NCBI GenBank assembly: GCA_028711345.1
Contig: JAQTSK010000012.1
Span: 1 to 36,826 of the forward strand
Length of the DNA stretch: 36,826 nt
Direction of reading: 5' to 3'
From: Candidatus Peribacteraceae bacterium
GTDB taxonomy: Bacteria > Patescibacteriota > Gracilibacteria > Peribacterales > Peribacteraceae
Part shown: piece after piece, positions 1-7,868 of the stretch
How positions within the stretch are numbered: the stretch's first letter is position 1
Layout: each line of letters starts with the position of its first letter
Notes under the pieces: generated by a model
Told to the model about the DNA's origin: nothing
Databases searched by the model: none
The model's input: only the letters and a program-made list of their open reading frames with translations
Position numbers and translations under genes: made by a program

Positions 1-555
1 CCCGCTCTGTCCCGTCTGGGACTCAGCTTCTTCGTCTTTGGCGCAGTCTTTCTGGGGTTGATGATCGGTGTCACTGCGTTGGTTTCACCGGACAGGTTTC
101 CGGTGCACCTGCGAGACCGGACCGTCCGGCTGGCCGATCTCACGGCTGAGCAGGAGAAGTTGACGCAAGAGCATGCGACGCTTCTGGCTGCGCGCGCAAC
201 GCTGGAGGAGCGTGTGCAGGCTCCCGTCCTCCGGCAGGTGCAGTCGTTGCGTCATGGCGCGGATCCGCTCGGCGCCGCTCTCCTCGCGATCGATGACGTG
301 CGCACGGGTTTAGACGCGGCCATTTCGCTGCCACAGGTGTCGTTCGTCGCTGCGGCGGGGACACTGAAACTGGGGGGAGAGGTTCGGGATCCTCAGGGAC
401 GATCCGTGCAGCTCCTCGCGTCATTCGTCGACGGACTCCGCGCACTTCCGCTCGTCGCATCCGTGACGGAGCCGGAGTATCGGGTGGATCCCATTCCCTC
501 CGGAGGCACCGCGTCTCCGTTTATTCTCTCCATCACACTTCACCGTGGCAGTTGA
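1..555 (+). CDS. PilN-like type IV pilus assembly protein (5' truncated by window edge)
   Basis: The frame is open from base 1, so the gene begins before the window. Visible are a hydrophobic membrane segment in the first ~28 residues (LGLSFFVFGAVFLGL), then a charged Leu/Glu-rich stretch likely to be a coiled coil (LTAEQEKLTQEHATLLAARA), then a compact alpha/beta domain with a VSFVAAAGTLKLGGEVRD segment. One inner-membrane helix, a coiled coil and a small ferredoxin-like domain is the layout of PilN, which pairs with PilO in the alignment complex of type IV pili. The next gene overlaps it by 11 nt and has a PilO layout, which supports the call. A type II secretion homologue (GspL/GspM-like) is the main alternative. 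Confidence 0.5.
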   Translation, partial: PALSRLGLSFFVFGAVFLGLMIGVTALVSPDRFPVHLRDRTVRLADLTAEQEKLTQEHATLLAARATLEERVQAPVLRQVQSLRHGADPLGAALLAIDDVRTGLDAAISLPQVSFVAAAGTLKLGGEVRDPQGRSVQLLASFVDGLRALPLVASVTEPEYRVDPIPSGGTASPFILSITLHRGS

Positions 556-1378
556 TTCCGTCACACACCGCGATCTACAGGGTATCGGCCTCTTCCTTCT
601 CGGCATACTGCTGACGGTCATCACGTGCGGCATTCTCGGCGGGAGCGTCGATCTTCTCTCGCGCAAGCGGGATACGGCATTGACCATCGGCACGTCCCTT
701 CCCGAGCTGACATCCTCCGTCACACTTCTCCGTGCCACCGTGGCGGCGGAGCGGCTGTTCACGGAGCAGTCACTTCTCTCGCAGGAGGAACAGGCCGCTG
801 CGTACGTACTCCCCGAACGCTCCCCCGTCCCCCGATTCGTTCGCTCCGCACAGGCGATCGTCGCCGCCATCGGCGGAGGATTGAAGATCGAGACGATGAC
901 ATTCGACAAGCCGACCGGACCGGAACAAGGCATACGGAACTATCCGGGGCGTATCGTCCTCCGCGGGACGTATCAGGACGTCGCCCGCTTCCTCGGGATT
1001 CTGGGTCTCTCGGGCAAGGCGCTCATCCGTGACGTGCTGCCTGCAACCGTCAGCCGGTCGTACCTCGCATTCATCGAGGAGACGTCTCCGTTGGCTCTGA
1101 AGGATGCCGTGCGTTTTCTCTTCACCGATTTACTCGCGTATGCCGCAGCGCCCGATCAGATGGAGAAACAGGCGCTGAGAGATCTTCCTGCGAACGTTCT
1201 TCCCGACGTGCGTTCCCTCTTGCTGCAAGGCGGCCTGTCCCATGTTCGTGCATCTCTGTCCGCTGTCGCGCCGTCCATCCGCAACGCCGAAACGTGGCCG
1301 TTGCCTCTTGTGACGGTCACACAGCTCGATCGTGATGGGGACAGGTGGACGGTGGAGGTGACGGTGATGGGCAGATGA
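545..1378 (+). CDS. PilO-like type IV pilus assembly protein
   Basis: The GTG start lies inside the 3' end of the PilN-like gene (11-nt overlap), so the two are probably translationally coupled. The 277-residue product has a short cytoplasmic leader, a membrane helix at about residues 13-35 (IGLFLLGILLTVITCGILGG), a linker, and a periplasmic domain with a segment IVLRGTYQDVARFLGILGL. In the PilO family the corresponding part reads as a hydrophobic strand, Gly-x-Tyr and a helix. PilO dimerises with PilN and links PilM and the secretin in type IV pilus machines. The C-terminal ~100 residues are longer than I expect for PilO and have no feature I recognise. The call rests on architecture plus gene order. 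Confidence 0.5.
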   Translation: MAVDSVTHRDLQGIGLFLLGILLTVITCGILGGSVDLLSRKRDTALTIGTSLPELTSSVTLLRATVAAERLFTEQSLLSQEEQAAAYVLPERSPVPRFVRSAQAIVAAIGGGLKIETMTFDKPTGPEQGIRNYPGRIVLRGTYQDVARFLGILGLSGKALIRDVLPATVSRSYLAFIEETSPLALKDAVRFLFTDLLAYAAAPDQMEKQALRDLPANVLPDVRSLLLQGGLSHVRASLSAVAPSIRNAETWPLPLVTVTQLDRDGDRWTVEVTVMGR

Positions 1379-1403
1379 TGAGTGCGGTTCGAATTGAAAA
1401 AAA

Positions 1404-1499
1404 GAAACCGACGATACCGAGGAGTCCGACGAATCCGAGGAACAAACGATTGTTCGTCGGACTCTTCGGTTTCTTCGGACTCCTCGGATTCCTCAGCTT
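1404..1499. repeat. Nonamer-repeat hairpin, family A
   Basis: The left arm holds 9-nt units GAAACCGAC, GATACCGAG, GAGTCCGAC and GAATCCGAG (1404-1439). The right arm (1455-1499) holds CGTCGGACT, CTTCGGTTT, CTTCGGACT, CCTCGGATT and CCTCAGCTT, which is the approximate reverse complement. The two arms could form an imperfect stem of ~36 bp. It fills the spacer between the PilO-like gene and the next glycosyltransferase. Similar elements lie at 3305-3418 and 35231-35323, with a single arm at 12044-12079. Confidence 0.85.
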
Positions 1500-1529
1500 G
1501 GGTGAGAACATCTGCATGAACCAGAGTGC

Positions 1530-1535
1530 TACGCT
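1530..1535 (+). promoter_or_regulatory. -10 box (TACGCT, TGC-extended) for the GT2-GT4 gene
   Basis: TGC followed by TACGCT ends 8 nt before the ATG at 1544. There is no Shine-Dalgarno sequence in between. This spacing supports the 1544 start over the in-frame ATG at 1526, which would lie upstream of the transcript. Confidence 0.5.
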
Positions 1536-1543
1536 ATCTCTAT

Positions 1544-3295
1544 ATGCGTCTCGCGGTTATCATTCCCGCATTCAATGAATCCCCGAGCATCGCCCGGGTA
1601 TTGGATCGGACCCCGAAGCGGTTGCCGGACATCGATCGGATTCATGTTTTTGTTGTGGATGATGGCGGCACGGACGGGACCGGAGACATCGCTGCGGCGC
1701 TCGGCGCGACTGTCTTGAGGCATTCTGAAAGCGAGGGATTGGCGGAGGCGTTTCGAACGGGACTTCGCGCCGCGCTCGACATCGGTGCCGATCTGATAGC
1801 TACGGTGGATGCCGACGGTCAGTACGATCCGCAAGAATTGACTTTGCTTTTGAAGAAGATGCGGGACACCGGTGCGGATCTGGTTGTGGGGAATCGGCAA
1901 GTCCGACGATTGTCCCATATGCCCGTTGGCAATCGCATCGGAAACATCATTGGCAGCGCCATGCTTCGTTTGCTTGGAGTGACGAACGTCACGGATGCAT
2001 CATCCGGTTTCCGTCTCTTCACGCGTCCCTTGGCACGCTCACTGTCCATCGGGAGTCCGCATACCTACACACACGAAATGCTTATTCAGGCGCAGGCATA
2101 CGGATTTCAGGTCGAAGAGGTGCCGGTCACATTCCTCGCGCGTCGCCATGGCCAGAGCAAGCTGGTGCGGACATTGCGTCGTCATATTCTCCGTTCCTGC
2201 GGGACCATCGTGAAAGCGATGCTGTTGTTCCGTCCCACGGCGACGACGCTCCTGATCACACGTTCCCTGCAGAAAAACGCCGGAGGCATGCAAACCTACA
2301 TGCGCACACTGATCCCGGCTCTTCGCGACCTCGATGATTGTCCGCTGCGGCTGCTTGCACATCGCTGCGGCAAGGCAACGCTTCCCGTATTTTTCCTGCG
2401 TGCGGTCTTCGCCGGATTGTTCTTCCGCGGTGAAAGCGTGCACCTTGGAGACGCGTCACTTTCTCCGCTGCTTCTCCTCCTCAGATTGTTCCGGCCCGGT
2501 CTGAAGCGGACGATCACGGTCTACGGGTTGGATCTCATCTGGCGACCGCGTTGGTATCAATGGATGCTGCGATTGTGTCTTCCGTCGGCGCAGAGAGTCG
2601 TTGCCATCAGTCGGGCAACGGCATCGGAAGCCATTCCACGCGGTGCCGGACCTGCGGTCGTCAGGATTATTCCGTGCGGCATTCAAGAAGCGGAAAGCGG
2701 AAAACGGAAAGTCGCCGGCGGCGAACCTCGCAACAAGCGGGCGGAAAGCGGGGAACATCCATGTCTCCTTCTCTTCGGTCGCCAGATATCCAGAAAAGGA
2801 ACACTCTGGTTTTTGGAAAAAGTGTTGCCGTTTCTTCTGAAGACGCATCCGGATATTCATCTGGTGATTGCAGGAGACGGTCCGATGCTTCCGATGATTC
2901 GTGCGACGGTTGATCGGTTGAAACGTGGATCCATTGTTTCCGTCTCAGGTGCGATTTCCGATCATCAAAAAGAGGAATTGTATCGATCAAGTTCACTCTT
3001 CGTGATGCCGAATATTCCGGTGGCAGGCGACATGGAAGGGTTCGGCTTGGTGTGTATCGAAGCGGCGGCACACGGTCTGCCGGTCGTTGCGTCGAAACTT
3101 GAGGGCATTGCCGATGCCGTGATTGACGGAGAGACGGGTTTGTTTTTCGAATCGCTCAATGCAACGGATGCATCGGCAAAAATTACGGAGGCATTGAATC
3201 GAAATTGGGATCGGGAAAGAATCCGGAAGATTTGCTTCGAACATTTTGCTATCGATCAGGTTGCGAAGCGGTATGTGGAGGAGGTGTTCGTGTGA
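1544..3295 (+). CDS. Bifunctional glycosyltransferase: GT2 (DPM1-like) fused to GT4
   Basis: Residues ~1-235 are a GT-A family 2 domain: MRLAVIIPAFNES start, VVDDGGTDGT nucleotide-binding motif and TVDADGQYDP with the DxD-type aspartates, as in dolichol/polyprenyl-phosphate sugar synthases. Residues ~240-583 are a GT-B family 4 domain with ITVYGLDLIW, VVAISRATASEA, LLFGRQISRKG and the C-terminal sugar-nucleotide pocket EGFGLVCIEAAAHGLPVVAS. The join suggests two successive steps in glycan assembly at the inner membrane face. A Lys/Glu/Gly-rich insert sits just before LLFGRQ and is encoded by heptamer repeats at 2690-2710. Start 1544 is chosen from the -10 box and from the GT2 N-terminus beginning at MRLAV. 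Donor and acceptor cannot be told from sequence. Confidence 0.85.
   Translation: MRLAVIIPAFNESPSIARVLDRTPKRLPDIDRIHVFVVDDGGTDGTGDIAAALGATVLRHSESEGLAEAFRTGLRAALDIGADLIATVDADGQYDPQELTLLLKKMRDTGADLVVGNRQVRRLSHMPVGNRIGNIIGSAMLRLLGVTNVTDASSGFRLFTRPLARSLSIGSPHTYTHEMLIQAQAYGFQVEEVPVTFLARRHGQSKLVRTLRRHILRSCGTIVKAMLLFRPTATTLLITRSLQKNAGGMQTYMRTLIPALRDLDDCPLRLLAHRCGKATLPVFFLRAVFAGLFFRGESVHLGDASLSPLLLLLRLFRPGLKRTITVYGLDLIWRPRWYQWMLRLCLPSAQRVVAISRATASEAIPRGAGPAVVRIIPCGIQEAESGKRKVAGGEPRNKRAESGEHPCLLLFGRQISRKGTLWFLEKVLPFLLKTHPDIHLVIAGDGPMLPMIRATVDRLKRGSIVSVSGAISDHQKEELYRSSSLFVMPNIPVAGDMEGFGLVCIEAAAHGLPVVASKLEGIADAVIDGETGLFFESLNATDASAKITEALNRNWDRERIRKICFEHFAIDQVAKRYVEEVFV
2690..2755 (+). repeat. Heptamer repeat inside the GT4 domain
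   Basis: GCGGAAA, GCGGAAA and ACGGAAA occupy 2690-2710. After a 30-nt GC-rich stretch a further GCGGAAAGCGGGG follows at about 2741-2753. The whole insert is read in frame as a charged, low-complexity segment between the conserved IPCGI and LLFGRQ motifs of the GT4 fold. Confidence 0.75.
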
Positions 3296-3304
3296 TTGAA
3301 AAAA

Positions 3305-3418
3305 GGATTCCGAGGAGTCCGACCCTCCGTCGCCAAGGCTATGGAGGGCAAGAGAAACCGACGAACATCGAATCTCCTCGGACTCTTCGGATTCTTCGGT
3401 TCCCTCGGTATCCTCCCC
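3305..3418. repeat. Nonamer-repeat hairpin, family A, with a nested element
   Basis: The left arm has GGATTCCGA and GGAGTCCGA (3305-3322). The right arm (about 3374-3418) has CTCCTCGGA, CTCTTCGGA, TTCTTCGGT and TCCCTCGGT units. The left arm is interrupted by a different hairpin at 3323-3348. The element begins 9 nt after the stop of the GT2-GT4 gene and ends 33 nt before the next start. Confidence 0.8.
3323..3348. repeat. Nested 26-nt hairpin (CCCTCC...GGAGGG)
   Basis: CCCTCCGTCGCC and GGCTATGGAGGG are separated by AA. They pair as a stem with a 6-bp outer and a 3-bp inner helix around a 3-nt mismatch. It sits inside the nonamer hairpin as if inserted there. From memory, similar CTCCGTxGCCAAGGCTxxGGAG sequences occur in other environmental genomes; I cannot verify this here. 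Confidence 0.6.
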
Positions 3419-3451
3419 CCGATACTCTTTCGACAGTATCCATCTGTCTCC

Positions 3452-4498
3452 ATGCCTCATTCACTTCACATCGGCATGGTCTCCTTCGACTCCCCGCCAC
3501 ACATCGGAGGCATGGGGCGGCATGTCGGCACATTGGTCGAAGGCCTGAAGAAAGAAGGGATTCAAGTCTCGCTCTTCGACCGGACCAAGCGTCCGATTCA
3601 TTCAAGGATTGCACGGAGTATCGGATTCTCCTGCGGCATTGAACAATCTCTCCGTCGATGGATTGAACGTGAGGGCATCAACCTTCTTCATGTGCATACG
3701 GGTCCGGGTGGTGTGTTGCTGCGGAGAAGAATTGAGCATATTCCACTGGTTGTTACGGCGAATCACACCTACGCTCAGCAATCTGCGTTGGCAGGTCAAT
3801 CGTGGAAGAAGTTTCTCATTCCGTGGGAGAAGCGAACGTACCTGCTTGCCGATCGGATCATCTGCATTTCACAGGATACCGCGGACATCGTGCGTGATCG
3901 CTACGGGATTGATCCCGCGAAGATAGTGACGATTCCCTGCGGCTTTGATCTGATGCCGTGGATCGATGCAGATCATTCCCCTGATCAGCGTGATCCATCT
4001 CGATGTGTGTTTGCAGGACGACCCGATGCGCGGAAAGGATGGGATCTTCTTCTTGCAGCTTGGCCGATTATCCGCAGTCGACATCCGGAGGCGATGCTCG
4101 ATGCGGCGGGATTCGTGGGTGAGCCGATGGACGGTGTCACCTATCACGGTCGCGTGTCCGATGATCAACTGCGCACAATGATGGGATCGGCGGCGCTGAC
4201 GATGGTGCCCTCACGCTTCGAAGGATTCGGTCTGATCGCCGCGGAATCCATCGCGTGCGGCACGCCGGTTATCGCGACGAACGTCGCGGGACTACGAACG
4301 GTTGTCGATTTCGATCGGTCGGGATTACTCGTTGCACCTGATGCACGATCGATTGCCGAGGCAGCGATGCGTGTGTTGCAGGATCGCGTGTTATGGAATC
4401 GATTGCATGCGGAGTGTCAGGCAGGTCGCGGACGGTTCGATTTGCGGACGGAGATCGATGCGCAGCGGAAGGTGTATAGGCTGCAAAGCAATTCTTAG
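3452..4498 (+). CDS. GT4-family glycosyltransferase
   Basis: The 348-residue product has a complete GT-B fold of family 4. It begins MPHSLHIGMVSFDSPPHIGG, with the N-terminal glycine loop HIGGMGRHV. Then come LLHVHTGPGG and IICISQDTADIV, and CVFAGRPDARKGWDLLL opens the C-terminal domain. The donor-binding motif EGFGLIAAESIACGTPVIAT contains the family E-x7-E pair. The frame stays open upstream to 3296, but those 52 codons are translated hairpin repeat (LLGLFGFFGSLGIL) and are unlikely to be protein. Start 3452 matches where family members begin. A weak TATCCA box ends ~9 nt before it. It likely acts in the same glycan pathway as the fusion enzyme upstream. Confidence 0.85.
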   Translation: MPHSLHIGMVSFDSPPHIGGMGRHVGTLVEGLKKEGIQVSLFDRTKRPIHSRIARSIGFSCGIEQSLRRWIEREGINLLHVHTGPGGVLLRRRIEHIPLVVTANHTYAQQSALAGQSWKKFLIPWEKRTYLLADRIICISQDTADIVRDRYGIDPAKIVTIPCGFDLMPWIDADHSPDQRDPSRCVFAGRPDARKGWDLLLAAWPIIRSRHPEAMLDAAGFVGEPMDGVTYHGRVSDDQLRTMMGSAALTMVPSRFEGFGLIAAESIACGTPVIATNVAGLRTVVDFDRSGLLVAPDARSIAEAAMRVLQDRVLWNRLHAECQAGRGRFDLRTEIDAQRKVYRLQSNS

Positions 4499-4552
4499 CG
4501 AGATGTCGATTATGTCGAGGTTTCTATGTTGATCAAAAGATATATTATATTA

Positions 4553-4558
4553 TATAAT
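4553..4558 (+). promoter_or_regulatory. -10 box (TATAAT), leaderless arrangement
   Basis: A consensus TATAAT ends exactly 6 nt before the ATG at 4565, in an AT-rich stretch. It decides the start at 4565 rather than the upstream in-frame ATG at 4526. Confidence 0.7.
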
Positions 4559-4564
4559 GTTAGT

Positions 4565-4924
4565 ATGTCTACTAACAAGTTATCGGGACCGGGTGCGAAT
4601 GGATGGGGTGATTTAAGCGCTTATGTTAAAGGAAGCAAAACTCATCCTGATGTCTTAAATCTCGATAATCCTCCCGAAGGCACCATCGCCGCACAGCTCA
4701 AGAGGAAGAGAGATTATTTTGATGAGCCTAACAGAGAAAAGCCTATTGAATGGTATCAAATAAATGCTTTGCTTCAATCATTGGCTGAAGAAAAAGACCG
4801 AGTTTTAGGCAGAAAAGCTGATCCCAGAATTGGTCGGTACTTATCTGGATGTCTCGGCAAAGGAGTCACCGATCTTGTAATTAGGCGGGCATTTGAAGAG
4901 ATCCTGAGTCTTGGAAGAAAGTGA
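4565..4924 (+). CDS. Hypothetical protein, AT-rich orphan
   Basis: The 119-residue product begins MSTNKLSGPGANGWGDLSAY. I do not recognise a family. It looks soluble and is rich in charged residues, with no membrane segment or signal peptide. The middle (EWYQINALLQSLAEEKDRVLG) and C-terminus (LVIRRAFEEILSLGRK) are probably helical. Base composition is visibly more AT-rich than the flanking glycosyltransferases, as for the genes at 21180 and 32010, so acquisition by transfer is possible. The TATAAT box 6 nt upstream suggests a leaderless transcript of its own. Its stop overlaps the next gene's GTG by 4 nt. Confidence 0.65.
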   Translation: MSTNKLSGPGANGWGDLSAYVKGSKTHPDVLNLDNPPEGTIAAQLKRKRDYFDEPNREKPIEWYQINALLQSLAEEKDRVLGRKADPRIGRYLSGCLGKGVTDLVIRRAFEEILSLGRK

Positions 4925-6570
4925 TAGAGAACAAAGGTGTATCCTCTTTCTTATCTTGTCGCCCTTTTCCCCATATACTGATATTCGAAGTGTCTGCATT
5001 CTTGAAACGACGGCAACTGATTCTCTGGACCGTGCTCATCGCACTGCTCCTTGGGAAATATTATTGGTCGTTCTTTCTCTTCCCCGGCATACCGTTCGGG
5101 TATGACGCCGGTATTTACCGCTTCCTCTACCTGAGGCACGCGGAGGGCTGGCCGCCCGGCCTGATCGCTGATTTGCCCGAGTGGGCGAGGGCGCATGCAC
5201 TCGGACTTTTCGCTTTCACAAGTCCTCTCATTACAATCGGGCTGCCTGTCGACTGGCTGATCGGATGGATGTGGAACCTGTTTCCGGTGATGCTGGCATC
5301 GGTTCTCGGATGGGCTACGGGTAAGAAGCATGGAACGGCGGTTGGTCTGGCAGCGGGTCTAGTCGCACTTCTCTCCACAGTGCAATTCGAAGGATTTCTG
5401 ATGATGTACCAGAAAGTGTTCGTCGCATTTCTCTGGTGCGTCTTCGCGTTCCACTTCTTCGAGCGCCGATCCCTGTGGTGGATCATGTTCGGGATGCTCG
5501 TCATCGCCACGCACCAGCAGATCGGATTGATTGTTGTCTTGGCCATACTTGCGGCGATCATCGGTCGGTCGGCTGAATCTTCGGAGACAGGGAAGCTTCG
5601 GGCGATTATTGAGTGGGTTACAGTCTGTTCCTTGGGGTTTCTCTGGTATCTCCCGACGTATCAGCGGTCGTTTCTGGATTTACTCCCGTTCATGCTCCGG
5701 CCGGCGCCCTGGATCGGTTTCTTGGGTTTCTTGGGTTTCCTTGGTTTTTTCAGTTGGCATCCCGCACGGAAAAACATGGAACTCCGACGACTGGGAATTG
5801 TCGTTCCGGCGGTGTGTATTCTGATCGCCATATGCATCGGTGTGGCCGCATCGATGATTCCGTCCATCGCGACCGCGGCTGATTCAGAGGGTGGTGCTTT
5901 CCTCTCGATCATCGGCTATCTCCGATGGTCTTTGCCGCTTTTTGTGCTCGGACTCGGTGGGTTACTTCTGTCTTTCAGGAAGCGGCAGGATGATCCGTGG
6001 CAGTGGGCGGCGCTTGTCTCGCTTTGTGCAGTCTTTTCCATGTTCTTCTTTTACAGACGGTTCATCCTTCCTCTTGATTTCTTTCTTCTTCCGTTCGCGG
6101 CGGTTGCGGTTGTGCAGATGATCGGCCGCGGGACGGCATGGAAGATCGCAGTCGTCATTCTCCTTCTGGCACAGGCGGGATCGCTCGGATGGCAGATGAA
6201 CACGATTGATCCGCATGTGACTGCCGCCGATCTCACATCCATCCGGCGGCTTCCGTCCCTCGTGCCGGCAGGATCGACCGTCGTGGTGCTCGACAACATG
6301 GCGCCGTGGGTGGTCGGGTATCTGCCGCACGCAACCGTTTCGGGTCCCGGTATCTTCGATTCCAAGCCGCGCGCCGACTGGGAGAAGCTGCTATTCGGCT
6401 CCGAGAATGAGCGTCGCTCGTTCATCGCATCGTATCCGAAAGGAACGTACTTCTTCGCGTCTGACGTCTTCCGGTCGTTCTATCCGTCCGAGGGTCAGTC
6501 GTTGCTCGGGCATCCGTGTTTCAGTGCGGTCGGTCAGACCGGTCTGTATCAGTCGACGTGCGGTCAGTAG
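4921..6570 (+). CDS. Polytopic membrane protein, probable GT-C-type glycosyltransferase
   Basis: The product of up to 549 residues has about ten or more hydrophobic segments, including LILWTVLIALLLGKYYW, LAAGLVALLSTV, IGLIVVLAILAAIIG and LPLDFFLLPFAAVAVV. A large soluble region follows (IRRLPSLVPAGSTVVVLDNM). The first extracytoplasmic loop begins FGYDAGIYRFLYLRHAEGW. An acidic residue in this loop is the usual catalytic position in lipid-linked-sugar GT-C enzymes, so I infer a GT-C role; no specific family is recognised. A GFLGFLGFLGFF stretch is encoded by a nonamer repeat (5716-5751). The GTG at 4921 overlaps the upstream stop by 4 nt; a GTG at 4990, just before the first membrane helix, is an alternative start. 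Confidence 0.65.
   Translation: MIENKGVSSFLSCRPFPHILIFEVSAFLKRRQLILWTVLIALLLGKYYWSFFLFPGIPFGYDAGIYRFLYLRHAEGWPPGLIADLPEWARAHALGLFAFTSPLITIGLPVDWLIGWMWNLFPVMLASVLGWATGKKHGTAVGLAAGLVALLSTVQFEGFLMMYQKVFVAFLWCVFAFHFFERRSLWWIMFGMLVIATHQQIGLIVVLAILAAIIGRSAESSETGKLRAIIEWVTVCSLGFLWYLPTYQRSFLDLLPFMLRPAPWIGFLGFLGFLGFFSWHPARKNMELRRLGIVVPAVCILIAICIGVAASMIPSIATAADSEGGAFLSIIGYLRWSLPLFVLGLGGLLLSFRKRQDDPWQWAALVSLCAVFSMFFFYRRFILPLDFFLLPFAAVAVVQMIGRGTAWKIAVVILLLAQAGSLGWQMNTIDPHVTAADLTSIRRLPSLVPAGSTVVVLDNMAPWVVGYLPHATVSGPGIFDSKPRADWEKLLFGSENERRSFIASYPKGTYFFASDVFRSFYPSEGQSLLGHPCFSAVGQTGLYQSTCGQ
5716..5751 (+). repeat. Nonamer repeat read as GFL triplets inside a membrane gene
   Basis: Units are GGTTTCTTG, GGTTTCTTG, GGTTTCCTT and GGTTTTTTC. 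Nine nt equals three codons, so each unit adds Gly-Phe-Leu/Phe without a frameshift. The unit resembles the right-arm units of the intergenic family A hairpins (CTTCGGTTT). Confidence 0.75.
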
Positions 6571-6639
6571 CGATCTCCTTGACCGTAAGCCGTTTCTTCA
6601 GCATCCTTCCGTCGTTTCTTCCACTCCATTCGGTCACCT

Positions 6640-7179
6640 ATGCGTCAACGCTCCTACCATCGACGTCCCATCGACACATTCCAAAAACCGCGCGTGAATG
6701 AGCAAATCCGTGCACCGGAGGTGTTGCTTGTCGGTGAGACTACCGCGGAAAAGATGACCATTGCCGCGGCGCTGGAGCGGGCGAAAGCCGAGGAAGCCGA
6801 TCTCATCGAAGTCTCGCCGAAGGCGGTGCCGCCCGTCGTGAAGATCGGGGATTTCGGCAGTTACCTCTACCGGCTCAAGAAGAAGGACAAGCAGCAGAAG
6901 TCACACAGCAAGCACACGGAGGTGAAGGTGATCCGCTTCGGCTTCCGGACCGACGTCGGCGATCTGGACCGTCAGGCCAACCGTACGCGCGAGTTCCTCG
7001 CGGAGCGTCACATGGTGAAGGTGACTATCGTCCTGCGCGGTCGGGAGCTGAGTAACAAAGAATACGGTATCAACAAGCTCAAGAAATTCGTCGAGAGCCT
7101 CGCCGATGCCTCCGAAGTCGACCAGCCTGTGAAGCGGCAGGGGAATCATTTCATCGTGATTTTGAGGCCGAAAAAGTAG
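6640..7179 (+). CDS. infC: Translation initiation factor IF-3
   Basis: IF-3 binds the 30S subunit, keeps it apart from 50S and checks initiator tRNA pairing. The 179-residue product has the N-terminal signature RVNEQIRAPEVLLVG after ~18 extra residues. The N domain contains ALERAKAEEADLIEVSPKAVPPVVKIGDFGSY, the basic linker is LYRLKKKDKQQKSHS, and the C domain contains VKVIRFGFRTDVGDLDRQANRTREFL. It heads the classical infC-rpmI-rplT operon. No AUU start is used; the codon is ATG, so the IF-3 autoregulation known from E. coli is not evident. The upstream region is pyrimidine-rich without a Shine-Dalgarno. The TAG stop is the first three bases of a heptamer repeat (7177). Confidence 0.97.
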   Translation: MRQRSYHRRPIDTFQKPRVNEQIRAPEVLLVGETTAEKMTIAAALERAKAEEADLIEVSPKAVPPVVKIGDFGSYLYRLKKKDKQQKSHSKHTEVKVIRFGFRTDVGDLDRQANRTREFLAERHMVKVTIVLRGRELSNKEYGINKLKKFVESLADASEVDQPVKRQGNHFIVILRPKK

Positions 7180-7264
7180 TTGGTAGCTGGCATTTGGTGC
7201 TGGTAGATGGCAATTTTCCTGTATATTTTCTACCCACTACCCACTACCCACTACCAGCTACCTG
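7177..7264. repeat. Heptamer-repeat inverted pair, family B, at the infC stop codon
   Basis: The left arm is TAGTTGG, TAGCTGG, CATTTGG (7177-7197) and a decayed continuation. The right arm is CTACCCA three times, then CTACCAG and CTACCTG (7230-7264). The arms are roughly reverse complementary (TAGxTGG against CCAxCTA). It lies between infC and rpmI and could form a hairpin that lowers read-through into the ribosomal protein genes. The first unit supplies the infC stop TAG. The same TAGTTGG unit starts the element at 10171. Confidence 0.85.
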
Positions 7265-7314
7265 TCATTCGTCCCTTTACTTCCTCAACCAATCCCATTA
7301 CTCTCTCCCCTCGC

Positions 7315-7509
7315 ATGCCAAAGATGAAGTCACACAGCGGCGCGAAGAAACGCATCCGGCGCACCGGCAGCGGCAAGCTGACCTTCCGGAGGAACAGCCG
7401 TAACCACCTCCTGCAGCAGAAGAGCAGGCGGCAGAAGCGCCTGAAGCGTACCCAGTTGCTTCATCCCACCAATGAGCGGGCCATCCGTCACCTCGTTACC
7501 AATATCTAA
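7315..7509 (+). CDS. rpmI: 50S ribosomal protein L35
   Basis: The 64-residue basic protein has the L35 signature MPKMKSHSGAKKRIRRTGSGKLTFRR and ends near HPTNERAIRHLVTNI. L35 is a small zinc-free large-subunit protein encoded next to L20 in most bacteria. The ATG at 7315 is fixed by the family N-terminus. The upstream 40 nt are C/T-rich with no Shine-Dalgarno. rplT follows after 2 nt, so the two are co-transcribed. Confidence 0.97.
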   Translation: MPKMKSHSGAKKRIRRTGSGKLTFRRNSRNHLLQQKSRRQKRLKRTQLLHPTNERAIRHLVTNI

Positions 7510-7511
7510 CC

Positions 7512-7868
7512 ATGCGCGTCACACGTGGTATTCATCGGCACCGCAGAGTCAAAGCCTTACATAAGCTGGTGAAGGGGTACCGCGGCATGAAGCGAACGAC
7601 CGTGAAGAAGGCCAAGGAAGCCGTCATCAAGGCCGGACAGAATGCCTACCGCGACCGCCGTCTCAAGAAGCGCACGTTCCGCGGTCTCTGGAATGTCCGT
7701 CTCAACGCCGCTCTCCGCGCCAACGGCTCCAAGTACTCGGCGTTCATCCCCGCACTCAAGAAAGCCAATATCACACTGGATCGGAAGACACTGTCCGAGC
7801 TGGCCATCCGGTATCCGGAAGTGTTCAATCAGGTGATGAAAGCGGCGGGAAGTTCCCCTGTTGCATAA
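7512..7868 (+). CDS. rplT: 50S ribosomal protein L20
   Basis: The 118-residue product matches L20 throughout: MRVTRGIHRHRRVKALHKLVKGYRG, then GQNAYRDRRLKKRTFRGLWNVRLNAALR, then KKANITLDRKTLSELAIRYPEVF. L20 is an early 23S rRNA-binding assembly protein that represses this operon in several bacteria. I see no obvious L20-binding pseudoknot upstream of rpmI, where the heptamer hairpin sits instead. The stop TAATG overlaps the next gene's ATG by one base. Confidence 0.97.
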   Translation: MRVTRGIHRHRRVKALHKLVKGYRGMKRTTVKKAKEAVIKAGQNAYRDRRLKKRTFRGLWNVRLNAALRANGSKYSAFIPALKKANITLDRKTLSELAIRYPEVFNQVMKAAGSSPVA

